Origin: Acetobacter papayae JCM 25143
GTDB lineage: Bacteria > Pseudomonadota > Alphaproteobacteria > Acetobacterales > Acetobacteraceae
Direction: 5' to 3'
DNA: 64,000 nt
Assembly (NCBI RefSeq): GCF_000613285.1
Contig: NZ_BAIN01000003.1
Span: forward strand, 1-64,000
Shown here: in pieces, positions 38,886-49,300 of the stretch
How positions within the stretch are numbered: position 1 is the first letter of the stretch
Layout: each line of letters begins with the position of its first letter
Translations under genes and position numbers: made by a program
The notes under the pieces: generated by a model
What the model saw: only the letters and a program-made list of their open reading frames with translations
The model's database searches: none
What the model was told of the DNA's origin: nothing

Positions 38886-40403
38886 ATGCAACATGGAGAA
38901 GAAAAATTGAGCTTCTTTAAAGAACCAGTGCAGAAATACCCGGCGCATAAGAGCGCGGAAGGGTATCATCTGGCGTTGGATAAACGACAGATCCAAATGA
39001 TTTCCATTGGCGGGGCGATTGGCACCGGGCTTTTTCTAGGGGCGGGGAGCCGGTTGCAGGCTGTCGGGCCTGCTCTGGCCGTGGTGTATCTGGTCTGCGG
39101 TATTTTTGCGTTTCTGATGCTGCGTGCCTTGGGGGAACTGGTGATGTACCGCCCCACCAGCGGTAGTTTTGTATCCTATGCACAGGAGTTTCTGGGGCCG
39201 CGTGCTTCTTATATGGCCGGAGCACTGTCATTTTTCAGTTGGGCCATGACTGGCATTGTCGATATTACCGCCGTAGCGCTGTACATGCATTACTGGGGTG
39301 TTTTTGCCGCCGTGCCGCAATGGGTCATGGCATTGATGGCGCTTGTGGTCATTACCACCATGAATCTTGTCGGGGTGAAATGGTTTGGCGAGATGGAGTT
39401 CTGGTTCTCGCTCATCAAGGTAGCGGCTTTGATCGCATTTTTTGCCGTAGGCTCCATCGTTCTGGGTATGCACACGCCTGTGGCGGGAGTTATGCCGGGC
39501 TTTTCATTGGTGACGGAGCATGGCGGGCTTTTTCCCCATGGGATCATGCCAGCGCTCACCCTTATGCAAGGGGTGGTGTTTGCTTATTTTGGCATAGAGA
39601 TGATCGGCACGGCGGCGGGTGAATGTCAGAACCCGCGTGAAGTTGTACCTGCGGCTATTAATAACGTTATCTGGCGTATCGCTATTTTCTATGTTGGTAC
39701 GGTTACGCTTCTGGTGTTGCTGCTGCCGTGGTCTTCCTATCAGGCAGGTGTGAGCCCGTTTGTGACATTTTTCTCCCGTCTGGGGGTGCCGGGCATGGGC
39801 GGGGTTATGAACCTTGTCGTGCTGACGGCAGCACTCTCCAGCCTTAACTCCGGTCTGTATTCTACGGGGCGTGTGTTGCGCACCATGGCTCTGGATGGTG
39901 CGGCACCGCGTTACCTTGCGCGCATGAACAGGCAGTCGGTGCCTTCTGCGGCCATTTTGACAACGGTTGCCATTTATCTGGTTGGGGTAGGGCTGAATTA
40001 CTTCCTGCCGGCCCAGATTTTTGAAATTGTGCTCAACATGGCCTCTTTGGGTGTTATCAGCACATGGTGCTTCATTCTGGTGTGCCAGATGAAGCTGCGG
40101 CAGGCTATTGTGGCAGGGCGTATTGCCCCAACCAGTTTTGCCATGCCCGGCGCACCCTATACCACATGGGCAACACTGGTTTTTTTTCTGGGTATTCTTG
40201 CCCTGATGGCGTTTGACTACCCCACGGGTACTTACTCTATTGCGGCGGTTCCCGTGCTGGCTCTGCTGCTTGTGGCCGGATGGAAACTGATGGGTGGTCG
40301 CCCGCTGCCTATAGAGCCCCAGACAGAGTTTTCCGCCATTCTGACGGATGCCGCTCCCCCCCGCCCAGACTCATCCGCGACGGATGGGGAGCACACGGTA
40401 TGA
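38886..40403 (+). CDS. Amino-acid permease (APC superfamily, AnsP/GabP-like)
   Basis: About 505 residues with 12 membrane helices. Start at ATG 38886, or at the TTG at 38907, which has GGAG at a better distance. The family signature QIQMISIGGAIGTGLFLGAG is at the first helix, followed by GELVMYRPTSGSFVSYAQEF and YFGIEMIGTAAGECQNPREV. It is a proton-coupled importer of an amino acid; asparagine or GABA-type transporters are closest in pattern, but the substrate is not certain. Intact. Its stop overlaps the next gene. Confidence 0.87.
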   Translation: MQHGEEKLSFFKEPVQKYPAHKSAEGYHLALDKRQIQMISIGGAIGTGLFLGAGSRLQAVGPALAVVYLVCGIFAFLMLRALGELVMYRPTSGSFVSYAQEFLGPRASYMAGALSFFSWAMTGIVDITAVALYMHYWGVFAAVPQWVMALMALVVITTMNLVGVKWFGEMEFWFSLIKVAALIAFFAVGSIVLGMHTPVAGVMPGFSLVTEHGGLFPHGIMPALTLMQGVVFAYFGIEMIGTAAGECQNPREVVPAAINNVIWRIAIFYVGTVTLLVLLLPWSSYQAGVSPFVTFFSRLGVPGMGGVMNLVVLTAALSSLNSGLYSTGRVLRTMALDGAAPRYLARMNRQSVPSAAILTTVAIYLVGVGLNYFLPAQIFEIVLNMASLGVISTWCFILVCQMKLRQAIVAGRIAPTSFAMPGAPYTTWATLVFFLGILALMAFDYPTGTYSIAAVPVLALLLVAGWKLMGGRPLPIEPQTEFSAILTDAAPPRPDSSATDGEHTV

Positions 40404-41391
40404 GCCCGAAAGTGAATATTCTGGCCTGCGCCAGAGCGCTGTGTCTGAGCGGTATGGCCGCAGTCATCGGTGGGTTTGTCGTGCAGGGCCATCCGGCCAA
40501 GGCGGAGCAGTGGTATACGGGGTCTCTGGTTTCTCCTTCAGGGCCTTTGTCCAAAAAAGGCATGTTTCTGCTCGAACCTTACATGTATTACGCGGTGCCG
40601 TCTGGCATGATCGGCCCGCATAATGATGCCGTGCCCATGAGTTCGCCTCGCCAGCAGTCTGTGACCAGCCTGACAATTTACCGATATGCGATTACGGACA
40701 CACTGAGTATCCAGAGTGAGCCAACCATCAGCTATCGCTGGAAGCATGGCGAAAACACCAGCAGTGGCCTGAAACTGGGTGACGTGCCGGTGGATCTGAT
40801 GTGGCGTTACCTGACGGCTGACCCTGCGCGCTATATCCCGACGTTGAACCTGATTACCGGTGTTTCCTTTCCCACGGGTGATTATTCCAGTCTGGGGCGG
40901 GCACAGGATGGCGTAGGCACCGGGTTTATACCTATCGCGTGGCGTTGACGGAGCAGTCCACCTACACCTTGCCTAATAACCATGAACTGCGCCTGCGTGT
41001 CTGGGCGACGTTTCGGCGCGCACTCACGACAGCTCATCTGCATGACATGAGCAGTTACGGGACAACGCAGGGGTTTCAGGGGCGGGCGCAGCCCGGCATG
41101 TATGGCGGGGCTGGGTTTTCGCTCGAATACGGGCTGAACCAGCGCTGGGTGCTGGCGCTGGATGTGGCGCGTGACTGGTCTAACGGCACAAAGCTGCGCG
41201 GCACTTATACTAATACGGGACAGGTGGTTTCTCAGACAGGCGCACCGTCTGGTGACTGGCAGATTGCCCCTGCGGTTGAATATAACTGGAGCCCCCGCTA
41301 CGGCATTATTGCTGGTGTATCGGTCTATTATGCGGGGCATAACACCGAGCGGGTCGTATCGCCCCAGTTTGCGTTTAATGCCCTTTATTGA
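40400..41391 (+). CDS. Outer-membrane beta-barrel protein, transporter-like (frame break)
   Basis: About 330 residues after repair. ATGA overlaps the permease stop. A signal peptide (LSGMAAVIGGFVVQGHPAKA) is followed by a protein rich in alternating beta strands and aromatic girdle residues (GMFLLEPYMYYAVPSGMIGP; SLEYGLNQRWVLALDVARDW), ending in Leu-Tyr. A break near 40930 needs one base to give TYRVALTEQSTY. It resembles the putative outer-membrane channel/transporter (MetA-pathway phenol-degradation-like) group. The tight coupling suggests it serves the same solute as the permease. Confidence 0.72.
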
Positions 41392-42501
41392 AGGGTGGGG
41401 CGGCGGCTTGGTGTTCCGGGAGCGTTTGTGTGCTCCCGGATGGTTCATGCTCAAGGCTCTGCGCGGCACTTTCCTCGCTCAGGGCAAAGCCTGTCAGCCC
41501 GCCCATAACGGCAGCCAGTCCGGCATAGTCCGCAAGCCCAAGGGACAGATGACCGGTCAGCAGGGTTTCGCCCAGCAGGGTAAAGGCGACTTCCCCCGCC
41601 TGTGTCGCATCAACTGCTGCGATCAGATAGGGGTTGGAGGATGTATTGCGCGCATGAATGAACAAAGGCGTGGCGAGGCAGCCTGCTACCAGTGCGATAA
41701 TACCGGTAGCGGTAATCTGCCCCAGATCGGGTGCGGGAGGACGAACGACGATAACCAGCCCGATAAGAAAGGGCAGGGCTCCCAGTGTCATCAGCAGCAC
41801 GGCGGCCAACGGGTCTTGCAAGGGGCGGTAGAGCGGTGCGGTATTGTGGCGCAGGCGGTTGAGCAACTGGTTGCCAATGGGGTAGCAGAAAGCGGCGATA
41901 CAAAGCGGCACCACACCCGCCATGACCTGCTCCAGCGGCACACCGTCCAATAACCGGTTGGCGTTCAGCCCGATGATACCTATGAAAATCAGCCCCAGAA
42001 ACACCAGCCGCGGAGTGGCACTTTCTCCCCAAAGGCGCGCAGCACGATAGGGGTGGCGATAAGGGTGCTCTGCCATGTAGCTGCAACAATCCAGCCCGGC
42101 GCATGGTTGGCAGCAAAACAGCAGCATGCGTAAAACATGCCATAGCCAACACTGCCAGCCCCCAGCCAGAAACCGGCCCGGTGCATGAACAGGCGCCCCA
42201 GCATGGCCAGATAGGCGGGGCCTTTGCTTGCCAGCAACCACAGCGTAAGCAGGGCTGCTGTTTCGATATAGCGCAGGGCCGCACTCCATACCCATGGCCC
42301 ACCTTGCAGGCTGATGACGCGGTTTAGAATAAAGGTGGTGGAAAACAGTGCGGAGGCGATTAGCCCCTGACAGATCAGGCGTGGGGCACGCGTCGTATTT
42401 TGCGTGGTGGTATGCACCGCGTTCCGGCCAGTTGGTCTTGTAACCGGCGGGCTTGTATGAGAGGGAGAAACCGGATGACCGGAGGCAGGAAAATCTGGCA
42501 T
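41375..42501 (-). CDS. DMT-superfamily efflux transporter, EmrE-like (frame break)
   Basis: About 375 residues after repair with ten hydrophobic segments. The start is ATG 42501 (MPDFPASGHPV), leading into RLICQGLIASALFSTTFILN. A break near 42010 joins LRAFGEKVPLR to LVFLGLIFIGIIGLNANRLL. It fits the putative multidrug-resistance efflux transporter branch of the drug/metabolite superfamily. It is divergent from an Lrp-type regulator 161 bases away, the usual layout for an amino-acid or metabolite exporter and its switch. Its end overlaps the previous gene by 17 bases. Confidence 0.8.
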
Positions 42502-42662
42502 ATCTGTGCTGGGGCTTCTGTAATGGCAAACAGGCAGAATATACCGGCAATCTATTGGAATGTGTTTTCGTTTTTTGCTGAAGTTTGAGCATATTAAACG
42601 AGAGTTTTTAAAAAGTTCGGAATAATCATGCAGATATATACGGAAATGCGGAAGATTTGATC

Positions 42663-43127
42663 ATGGCGGACGTGCTGGACAGAACCGACCGGAAGATTCT
42701 GCGTCTTTTGCAGGGTAATGGGCGTATTTCCAACGCGGACTTGGCTGAGGAGGTCAATATCAGCCCGGCCACATGCCACCGCCGCCTGCAACGCCTGTTT
42801 GATGAAGGATATGTCAAAGGCGTGCGCGGCATGGTCAATGCCGACAAGGTCGATCTGGGAACGCTCGTGCTGGTGGGGGTTGTGCTCGATCGTTCGACAC
42901 CAGACAGTTTTGCCGAGTTCGAGGCGGCCGTCAGCCAGATTTCCTCCATTCTGGACTGTTACCTGGTGGCGGGGGACTTTGATTACTTTCTCAAGATCCG
43001 GGTGCGTGACATGGCGGATTTCAACCGCCTGCACGCGACAAAACTTATTACCCTGCCATCTGTCCGGCAGACACGTACGTTTTTCACCCTGAAAACCGTA
43101 GCAGACACGCGGCCACTGGATTTCTAG
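42663..43127 (+). CDS. Lrp/AsnC-family regulator
   Basis: 154 residues, intact. It has the helix-turn-helix (LDRTDRKILRLLQGNGRISN; NISPATCHRRLQRLFDEGYV) and the RAM effector domain (LVLVGVVLDRSTPDSFAEFE; DFDYFLKIRVRDMADF). Members sense amino acids. Divergent orientation suggests control of the DMT transporter gene. Confidence 0.9.
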   Translation: MADVLDRTDRKILRLLQGNGRISNADLAEEVNISPATCHRRLQRLFDEGYVKGVRGMVNADKVDLGTLVLVGVVLDRSTPDSFAEFEAAVSQISSILDCYLVAGDFDYFLKIRVRDMADFNRLHATKLITLPSVRQTRTFFTLKTVADTRPLDF

Positions 43128-43311
43128 CCCCTTGCTTCCATCACGCCTGTGCAGGGTGGTGGTTGACGCTTGCGATCCCGTGCTCGTGGTAATGTCATGC
43201 GCTTTGGAATGCTGCTGTAGTATAAGGCCACACATAGAGCGACGGCTTCTGTCATGGTCTTGTGGTGTCTGAAAAGCCATGTGGTGCCGGGCAAAGGAGC
43301 GCGGGGCAGGT

Positions 43312-44693
43312 ATGGTGGATCAAGAAAACAGGCCGACTACTGTCGAAGCCGTATCCGCTTCCAGCGGGCAGGCTCACGGATCCGCTCCGGCAGAAGATAA
43401 CGACCCCGAATGGCCCAGCCCGGTTGTAGGGCCGAGTCGGCCTCGCCTGTTCAGCGTGTTGGGGCCGGGGCTTGTGACCGGCGCATCAGATGATGATCCG
43501 AGCGGCATTGCCACTTACTCCCAAGTGGGGGCGCAGTTCGGTTACGGGCTATCCTGGTCTTTGGTGGTGACCTACCCGCTCATGGTTGCCATGCAGATGA
43601 TCAGCGCACGGTTGGGGCGCACAACAGGGCACGGGCTGGCTGGCGTATTACGGCTTTATTGCCCATCCTGGCTGCTGAGTGCGATGGTTGTTCTGCTGCT
43701 GGTGGCTAATATCGTTAATCTGGGGGCAGACCTTGGCGCCATGGCGGATGCGCTAAACCTGCTTTTGCCAAGTGGCCGGGTTCTGTATGTGCTGCTGTTT
43801 GCCGCCGTGGCCATTTCCATGCAGTTGTTCTTGCAATACACGCGCTACGTGGCAGTGCTGAAATGGCTGACACTCGTGCTTTTTGCGTATTTCGCGGCGC
43901 TGGCCTGTGTGCGGGTGGACTGGTGGACGCTAGGCCGCCAACTTGTCTGGCCGGATTGGCGCAGTACGCATACCGCAGGGTACTGGACAGCCCTTGTTGC
44001 CATTCTGGGTACAACAATCAGCCGTATCTATTTTTCTGGCAGGCTTCCGAAGAAGTGGAGGACATGCATGTCTATCCCCGTCGGGTTAACCTGGTAGATG
44101 CACCCGCGCAGGGTAAAAACGCCCTGAAGCGGATCAGGATCGATACGCTGGTGGGCATGGCGTTTTCAAATCTTGTCGCGCTGGCCATTCTGGTTACGAC
44201 CGCCGCCACGCTCAATGTGCATGGCGTGACAGATATCCAGACCTCCGCACAGGCGGCCGAGGCCCTGAGGCCGATTGCCGGACGTTTTGCATCCCTGATC
44301 TTTACCTTGGGTATTGTGGGGACAGGGCTTCTGGCCGTGCCGGTTCTGGCAGGCTCTGCTGCTTATGCCGTGGGCGAGGCCCGTCAGTGGCCAACCGGGT
44401 TGGAGCGCCGCCCCAAGGAAGCGCAGGCGTTTTACGCAACATTGGTTCTGGCGACACTGGTGGGCATGATCCTGAACTTCGCCCCTATCGACCCTATCAA
44501 GGCACTGTTCTGGAGTGCGGTTCTGAATGGCGTGGTGGCGGTGCCCGTTATGGTTGTGATGATGATTGTGGCCAGCCGTGCTGACATTATGGGGCGGTTT
44601 GTCATTCGTGGTCTGCTGAAATGGCTGGGCTGGGCCGCAACACTCATGATGGCGGGTGTGGTTGCAGGCATGCTGTGGAGCTTTGGCGGCTAG
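43312..44693 (+). CDS. NRAMP-family metal transporter (frame break)
   Basis: About 460 residues after repair, start ATG 43312. Hydrophobic helices begin after ~45 residues. The first-helix signature is GASDDDPSGIATYSQVGAQF; the classic DPGN metal-binding motif is replaced by DDPSG, as in the NRAMP-related branch often linked to magnesium or broader divalent metals. A break near 44022 needs one base, giving TTISPYLFFWQASEEVEDM. Import of a divalent metal is likely, but the replacement of DPGN means manganese or iron should not be assumed. Confidence 0.83.
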
Positions 44694-44827
44694 GGCGTAT
44701 CGCTGTTTTTGGCGCATGAGAACGGTTATTTGGTTGCATCAGCGGTGTGCCACCCCTCGCTAATACAGGCAGTGTGGAGGGTATGTCACGGTGTGGAGGC
44801 AATGCACCAAATGATATTGACAATTAT

Positions 44828-44839
44828 TCTTAATTAAGA
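44828..44839. promoter_or_regulatory. Palindrome TCTTAATTAAGA downstream of a TTGACA box
   Basis: Perfect 12-bp palindrome five bases after TTGACA (44817-44822), within the promoter of the siderophore-type receptor. A plausible operator for an iron-responsive repressor; no clear -10 box was found at the standard distance. Confidence 0.4.
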
Positions 44840-44875
44840 GAAGGCTCACAAAATTTTCCAGTGTGAGTCTGTATC

Positions 44876-47148
44876 ATGAGCTTCCGTGCCCTTTGTCTGA
44901 ACACGCTTTGCGTATCTGCTTTGCTGTCCGGTGTGGGGCCAGTGCGGTTTTTTGCTCTTTCCGCAGCCCATGCGCAGGACGGTACAGCCCAGAACGCCGC
45001 CCCGGCAAAGAACGCGGCAAATCCGAAACACATGACCAGCCCTGTTGCCCAGTCTTCTGCTTCGTCACAGGTTGCTGCGCCGGTTGTGGCCGGCAAGGAA
45101 GAGGATCTGGTGGTTAAGGCCTCGCGCAACAACCGCATGTATGTTTCCAGTGGTGGCGATCTGGGGGCGCTCGGGCACAAGAAAGGGCTGGATGTGCCCT
45201 TCAATATCCGCAGCTACAACGCCAGCCTTATTCTTAATCAGCAGTCCCAGACATTGGGAGATGTGCTGCTTAATGATCCGACTGTCAGAACAACGACAGG
45301 TTACGGTAATTACGCTCAGCTTTTCCAGATTCGTGGCTTTACCCTGTATGGTGATGATATCGCCATTGACGGCCTGTATGGCGTAACACCTCGCCAGCTT
45401 GTGTCGCCCCAGCTTTACGAATCAGTGCAGGTGCTCAATGGCGCAAGCGCGTTCCTTAACGGTGCGGCTCCCGGTGGCTCCGCCATTGGTGGTAATGTCA
45501 ATCTTATCTCCAAACGGGCCGCAGCAACCGACATCACCCGGGTTACGGGTGATTATACCAGCAGCGCTCAGGGTGGCGGCGCGGTTGATATCAGCCGCAG
45601 GTTTGGTCAGGACCGGGCTTACGGTTTTCGTTTCAACGCCGCTGGTATGGATGGCGAAACCCCCATTGATGGCGAACGCCGTGCCGATATCGCGCTGGGT
45701 GGCGCGTTTGACTGGCACAATGACGATACCCGCATCAATATGAACATGAACTACCAAAAACAGCAGGTTTTTGGTGGGCGCAGTGCTATTATCGTTTCCA
45801 GCCTTGCTACGGGTATGCCTGCGCCCCTGCCGACTTCGCCTTCAAAAAACTGGGGCCAGCGCTGGGCTTATACGGACCTGTCCTACCTGTTTGGCACGAT
45901 GGGTATCGAGCATGACTTCGGGAAAAACGTGACTGTCTATGGAAAATTCGGTGCACAGAGTGGCAACGAAATGGGCAATTATGCCACTACCACTCTGACG
46001 AATTCTCGCACAGGCGCGGGTAATGTCGGGGCAATGGCTACGGCCTATAACGTCATGAACGAAGCAACGCAGGCCGGTGTGCGTGCCCATGTGGAAACAG
46101 GTTTCATCAAACACGAAATCAATGCCGGGGGATCGGCTATCTGGGAGGAGTCCGATTCTGCCTATGCTATGAGTCTGGTCGGGGTGTCGGGTAACATCTA
46201 TAATCCAACACAGTTTACCCCGAATGAAACCTATGCCCGTGGCAATATGAGCGATCCGGGGCGTGTTTCATGGAACAAGCTTTACAGCCTGTTCTTGTCG
46301 GATACGATGACCTTCTGGCATGACCGCATTTCTTTGACGGGTGGTTTCCGGTATCAGGATATTCTCTCCAACTCCTATGCGTATGGCAGTGGAGAGATGC
46401 AGACACATTATAATTCGTCCGCGTTTTCTCCGGTTATTGGTCTGGTCATTCATCCGGTCAAACATGTTGCCGTGTATTTCAATCGTATTCAGGGGTTGTC
46501 TGCGGGTTCAGTCGTTGGCTCCACCTATGTCAATGCCGGGCAGGTTTTCGCTCCGTATGAAAGCACGCAGTACGAAGTGGGGGCCAAATACGATATTGGC
46601 CGTTTTTCGGCAGGCGTTGCGTTCTACCAGACGTCCATGCCGTATGGGGTGGTGGAGCCTACGGCAATACAGGCCAGTTGCTCTATAGCCAGAACGGTCA
46701 GGAGAGAAACCGGGGTATGGAACTGACCTTTAATGGCGAAATCATACGTGGGCTGCGCTTTAACGGTGGTCTTACTTTGATTGATGCCAAACAGGTACGG
46801 GCGGCAAGTGAAGATAATAATGGTAAAACAGCTATTGGTGTTCCCAATTATACCATTAACGGCAACCTCGAATATGATGTGCCATTCGTTAAAGGTCTGA
46901 CTTTGGTTGGGCGTGTTATCAGCACGGGCAAGCAGCAGTTCAACAACGCTAATAGTGCACATCTGCCCGCATGGTCACGTTTCGATCTGGGAGCGCGTTA
47001 TACGTTCCTTGTGCGGGGTAAGGCGCTGACCACGCGCTTTGAGGTCGACAACGTCGGTAACCAGCGTTACTGGGCCTCTGTTTATCAGAGCAATCTGATC
47101 ATGGGTGACCCGGAAACCTTCAAGTTCTCGATAACGGCTGATCTTTAA
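44876..47148 (+). CDS. TonB-dependent siderophore receptor (frame break)
   Basis: About 757 residues after repair. The signal region is MSFRALCLNTLCVSALLSGV with a cut near AHAQD. The plug domain includes QQSQTLGDVLLNDPTVRTTT, LFQIRGFTLYGDDIAIDGLY and YESVQVLNGASAFLNGAAPG. A break near 46662 needs one base, giving GQLLYSQNGQERNRGMELTF. The end KFSITADL is slightly unusual for a barrel, but the final part matches receptors of the FhuE/ferrichrome type. Likely iron-siderophore uptake; the ligand is unknown. Confidence 0.85.
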
Positions 47149-47155
47149 GGTGTGT

Positions 47156-47183
47156 TGCCCGGCATTGTATTGATTGCCGGGCA
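47156..47183. terminator. Hairpin between convergent receptor and LysR genes
   Basis: Nine-base stem TGCCCGGCA / TGCCGGGCA with a ten-base loop, lying in the 41-base gap between the convergent genes. No T run; bidirectional terminator by position. Confidence 0.6.
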
Positions 47184-47189
47184 GCCTGA

Positions 47190-48101
47190 TCAGAACCCTC
47201 CCGAACTGTGCAGGAATTCTCGCAGGGCCTGCAAAAAGGTGCGGACATTGGCACTGGCGTTGTGGCGGGGGGGCATGACAGCGTAAAGATCTGTTTTTTC
47301 TCCATACAGGTCGGGGAATATACGGATCAGCTTGCCGCTTTCTATATCCTGCGATACATCGCAGAGTAGTTTGTAGGCAATGCCTTGCCCGGCCAGCGCC
47401 CAGTCATGGATAATTTCGCAACTGGTGGTGGACAGGCGGGAAGGCACGGTAATGACATCGCGCTTTTCGTCGTCACCAATGGCCCAGCGGTTCAGCACGG
47501 TCATGGTCTTGTGGCGGCGCAGGCATAGGCAGTCATGGTGGATCAGTTCCTGCGGTGTGCGCGGGAGTGTTGTGCGGGCAATATAGGCGGGTGATGCACA
47601 AAGCACGCGCCGGGTCGTGGCCAGCAGAGTTACGGTGGCCCCCTGTGTGTCAGGCATGCCCAGCCTTAGGATGACATCAAGGCAGTCACTGAAATCGTGC
47701 AGGCCTTCACCCGCTAGCGCCAGGCTGATCTTGAGCTTTGGGTAGCGTTCGCTGAAGCTGGCGATAAAGGGCGCAATCTGCCTGCGGCCTAGTTCAACGG
47801 GAGCACCAATGCTCAGCGTGCCCTGCGGTACGGTATTGGCGATGGACAGATCGTTCTGAAGCTGGTCAATATCGGCAATGATCTGCACGCCGCGTTCATA
47901 AAGCACCCGGCCTGTTTCGCTGGGGCGGAAGTGGCGTGTGGTGCGTACGATCAGGCTGGCGCCCAGACGATCCTCCAGCCGCGACAGGCGGCGCGAGACC
48001 ACGGCGGGCGATGTGCCCATGCTGCGGGCTGTGGCGGAAATGCTTCCAGCCTCGACCAGCACCGTAAAGAAGCGCAGGTCGCTGATCTCGTCGTAAGACA
48101 T
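47190..48101 (-). CDS. LysR-family regulator
   Basis: 303 residues from ATG 48101, chosen because GGAG stands six bases upstream; an in-frame ATG at 48113 is also possible. The helix-turn-helix is EAGSISATARSMGTSPAVVS followed by RRLSRLEDRLGASLIVRTTR, typical of the CrgA/DmlR-type branch. The effector domain has TLSIGAPVELGRRQIAPFIA and IIHDWALAGQGIAYKLLCDV. It is divergent from the lipocalin-like gene, the most likely target. The effector is unknown. Confidence 0.88.
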   Translation of the reverse strand: MSYDEISDLRFFTVLVEAGSISATARSMGTSPAVVSRRLSRLEDRLGASLIVRTTRHFRPSETGRVLYERGVQIIADIDQLQNDLSIANTVPQGTLSIGAPVELGRRQIAPFIASFSERYPKLKISLALAGEGLHDFSDCLDVILRLGMPDTQGATVTLLATTRRVLCASPAYIARTTLPRTPQELIHHDCLCLRRHKTMTVLNRWAIGDDEKRDVITVPSRLSTTSCEIIHDWALAGQGIAYKLLCDVSQDIESGKLIRIFPDLYGEKTDLYAVMPPRHNASANVRTFLQALREFLHSSGGF

Positions 48102-48343
48102 GAAATGCTCCATTGTTGCATCAGACGCAAAAGCGTTTTTCCGGTTTTGTGACTACCGGCGCCATGCCGCTTCAAGACATAGTGATCCAGCGTAAAGGCC
48201 ATTCTGTGGCGCACCCGCTTCTGACGTGCCGCCAACGATAGCGGCGGCACCCGGACAAGGGAACGCGGCGAATGACCGGACGCTAAACAGATAAGAACGA
48301 TGCCGCCACATGTATGGCGGCACGGCACGTCCGCGGAGAGATC

Positions 48344-48823
48344 ATGTCAGACCATAGCCAGACCATTACACCCTCGACCAGTGCCCCCTTGACCGGTGCC
48401 GCCCTGAAAGCCGCTCTGGTGGGAACATGGGAACTTGTTTCCTATCAGGTAGAGGAAGAGGAAAGCGGCGCGCTGATTGATGCCATGGGAGACCATCCGC
48501 GCGGGCGCGTCGTTTTTACGCAGGATGACTGGGTGGCCTTCAACCTTGAGGGTACAGGCCGCACGCCAGCCAAGAACGATGCTGACCGTGCCCAGCTCAT
48601 GCAGACACTCGTGGCCTATATCGGGCGCTATCATATTGAAGACAATCAGTGGATCACGCAGGTGGAAACCGCATGGGCACCCGAATGGGTAGGCACCCAG
48701 CAACGGCGCACCGTGACTGTAAACGGGAATACCGCGGACGTGATTACGCCTTGGCGGCTTATGCCTAACTGGGGTGGCGGGCAGATGTCGCGCAGCATCA
48801 TTCGCTTCCGCCGGGCCCGCTAA
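48344..48823 (+). CDS. Lipocalin-like domain protein
   Basis: 159 residues, start ATG 48344 with GGAGAG upstream. The pattern LVGTWELVSYQVEEEESGAL, GRVVFTQDDWVAFNLEG and YHIEDNQWITQVETAW matches the small lipocalin-like (DUF/lipocalin_5) family. These are beta-barrel proteins thought to bind a small ligand; many are found beside LysR regulators. No signal peptide is seen. Intact, and followed by a good terminator. Confidence 0.82.
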   Translation: MSDHSQTITPSTSAPLTGAALKAALVGTWELVSYQVEEEESGALIDAMGDHPRGRVVFTQDDWVAFNLEGTGRTPAKNDADRAQLMQTLVAYIGRYHIEDNQWITQVETAWAPEWVGTQQRRTVTVNGNTADVITPWRLMPNWGGGQMSRSIIRFRRAR

Positions 48824-48899
48824 TAAAGCAAGGCGCAGGCCGGGCGGCTATGCCCGGTTTGGGCTACATGGCGGTTCGCACCGTCCGTGTTGGTGAACA

Positions 48900-48933
48900 C
48901 CCCTTCCGATACTGGATTCGGAAGGGGTTTTTT
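48900..48933 (+). terminator. Intrinsic terminator
   Basis: Ten-base perfect stem CCCCTTCCGA / TCGGAAGGGG, eight-base loop, then six T's (48928-48933). It ends the lipocalin-like transcript and insulates the next operon. Confidence 0.88.
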
Positions 48934-49116
48934 ATATGGATGTGCTGATGGTGCGCTGCGTGCTTGCGCAAGGTCTTGGGTGTGCGGGCAACGCCATATC
49001 CTTGTTTTTCAATAAAATTGATGCGGGAAAGCGGGGAAGGGAAGGGCGCTAAGACGCAGCTTTATTCCCTATTCAGAACGATTTTTCTGGCAATCAGGAG
49101 GCGGTTTGCGCTAATG

Positions 49117-49146
49117 AGTAATACGATTTGTTGACACGGTATTACT
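49117..49146 (+). promoter_or_regulatory. NikR-spaced palindrome over the -35 box
   Basis: AGTAATAC (49117-49124) and GTATTACT (49139-49146) are perfect inverted half-sites, 22 bases centre to centre, the same spacing as the E. coli NikR operator. TTGACA (49131-49136) lies between them and CATATC (49154-49159) is a weak -10 at 17 bases. A repressor bound here would block the promoter. The NikR-like gene in the same operon is the natural binder. Confidence 0.65.
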
Positions 49147-49300
49147 AATTGAGCATATCCTTGGTGGCGCAGGGACGAAAAGCAGGGGGAAAGAACCTTC
49201 TGCAACAGGAGTTTCGTTCTCAGATTGGCGCCGGGGAATGACATTGCGCCGCTGGGCCTGCTGGCACAGACGGTAGCGGGACAGTACGGGAGAGCGGGCG

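Larger units (their letters stand above)
48824..49300. other. Intergenic region upstream of the guanidine operon
   Basis: 477 bases. It holds the terminator at 48900-48933 and the operator/promoter at 49117-49159. I looked for the guanidine-I (ykkC) riboswitch landmarks CTAGGGTTCCG and GGTCCGAGAG and did not see them. Confidence 0.5.

Noticed and set aside
41162-41953. Long plus-strand open frame opposite the DMT transporter gene
   Set aside because: It is the antisense shadow of the transporter and the outer-membrane protein; the composition is polar and Gln/Gly-rich with no domain.
48934-49300. Guanidine-I (ykkC) riboswitch upstream of the guanidine-type operon
   Set aside because: I looked for CTAGGGTTCCG, GGTCCGAGAG and GCCCGGGAGA-like landmarks and found none. 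The promoter-embedded palindrome suggests protein control instead. A covariance-model search would settle it.
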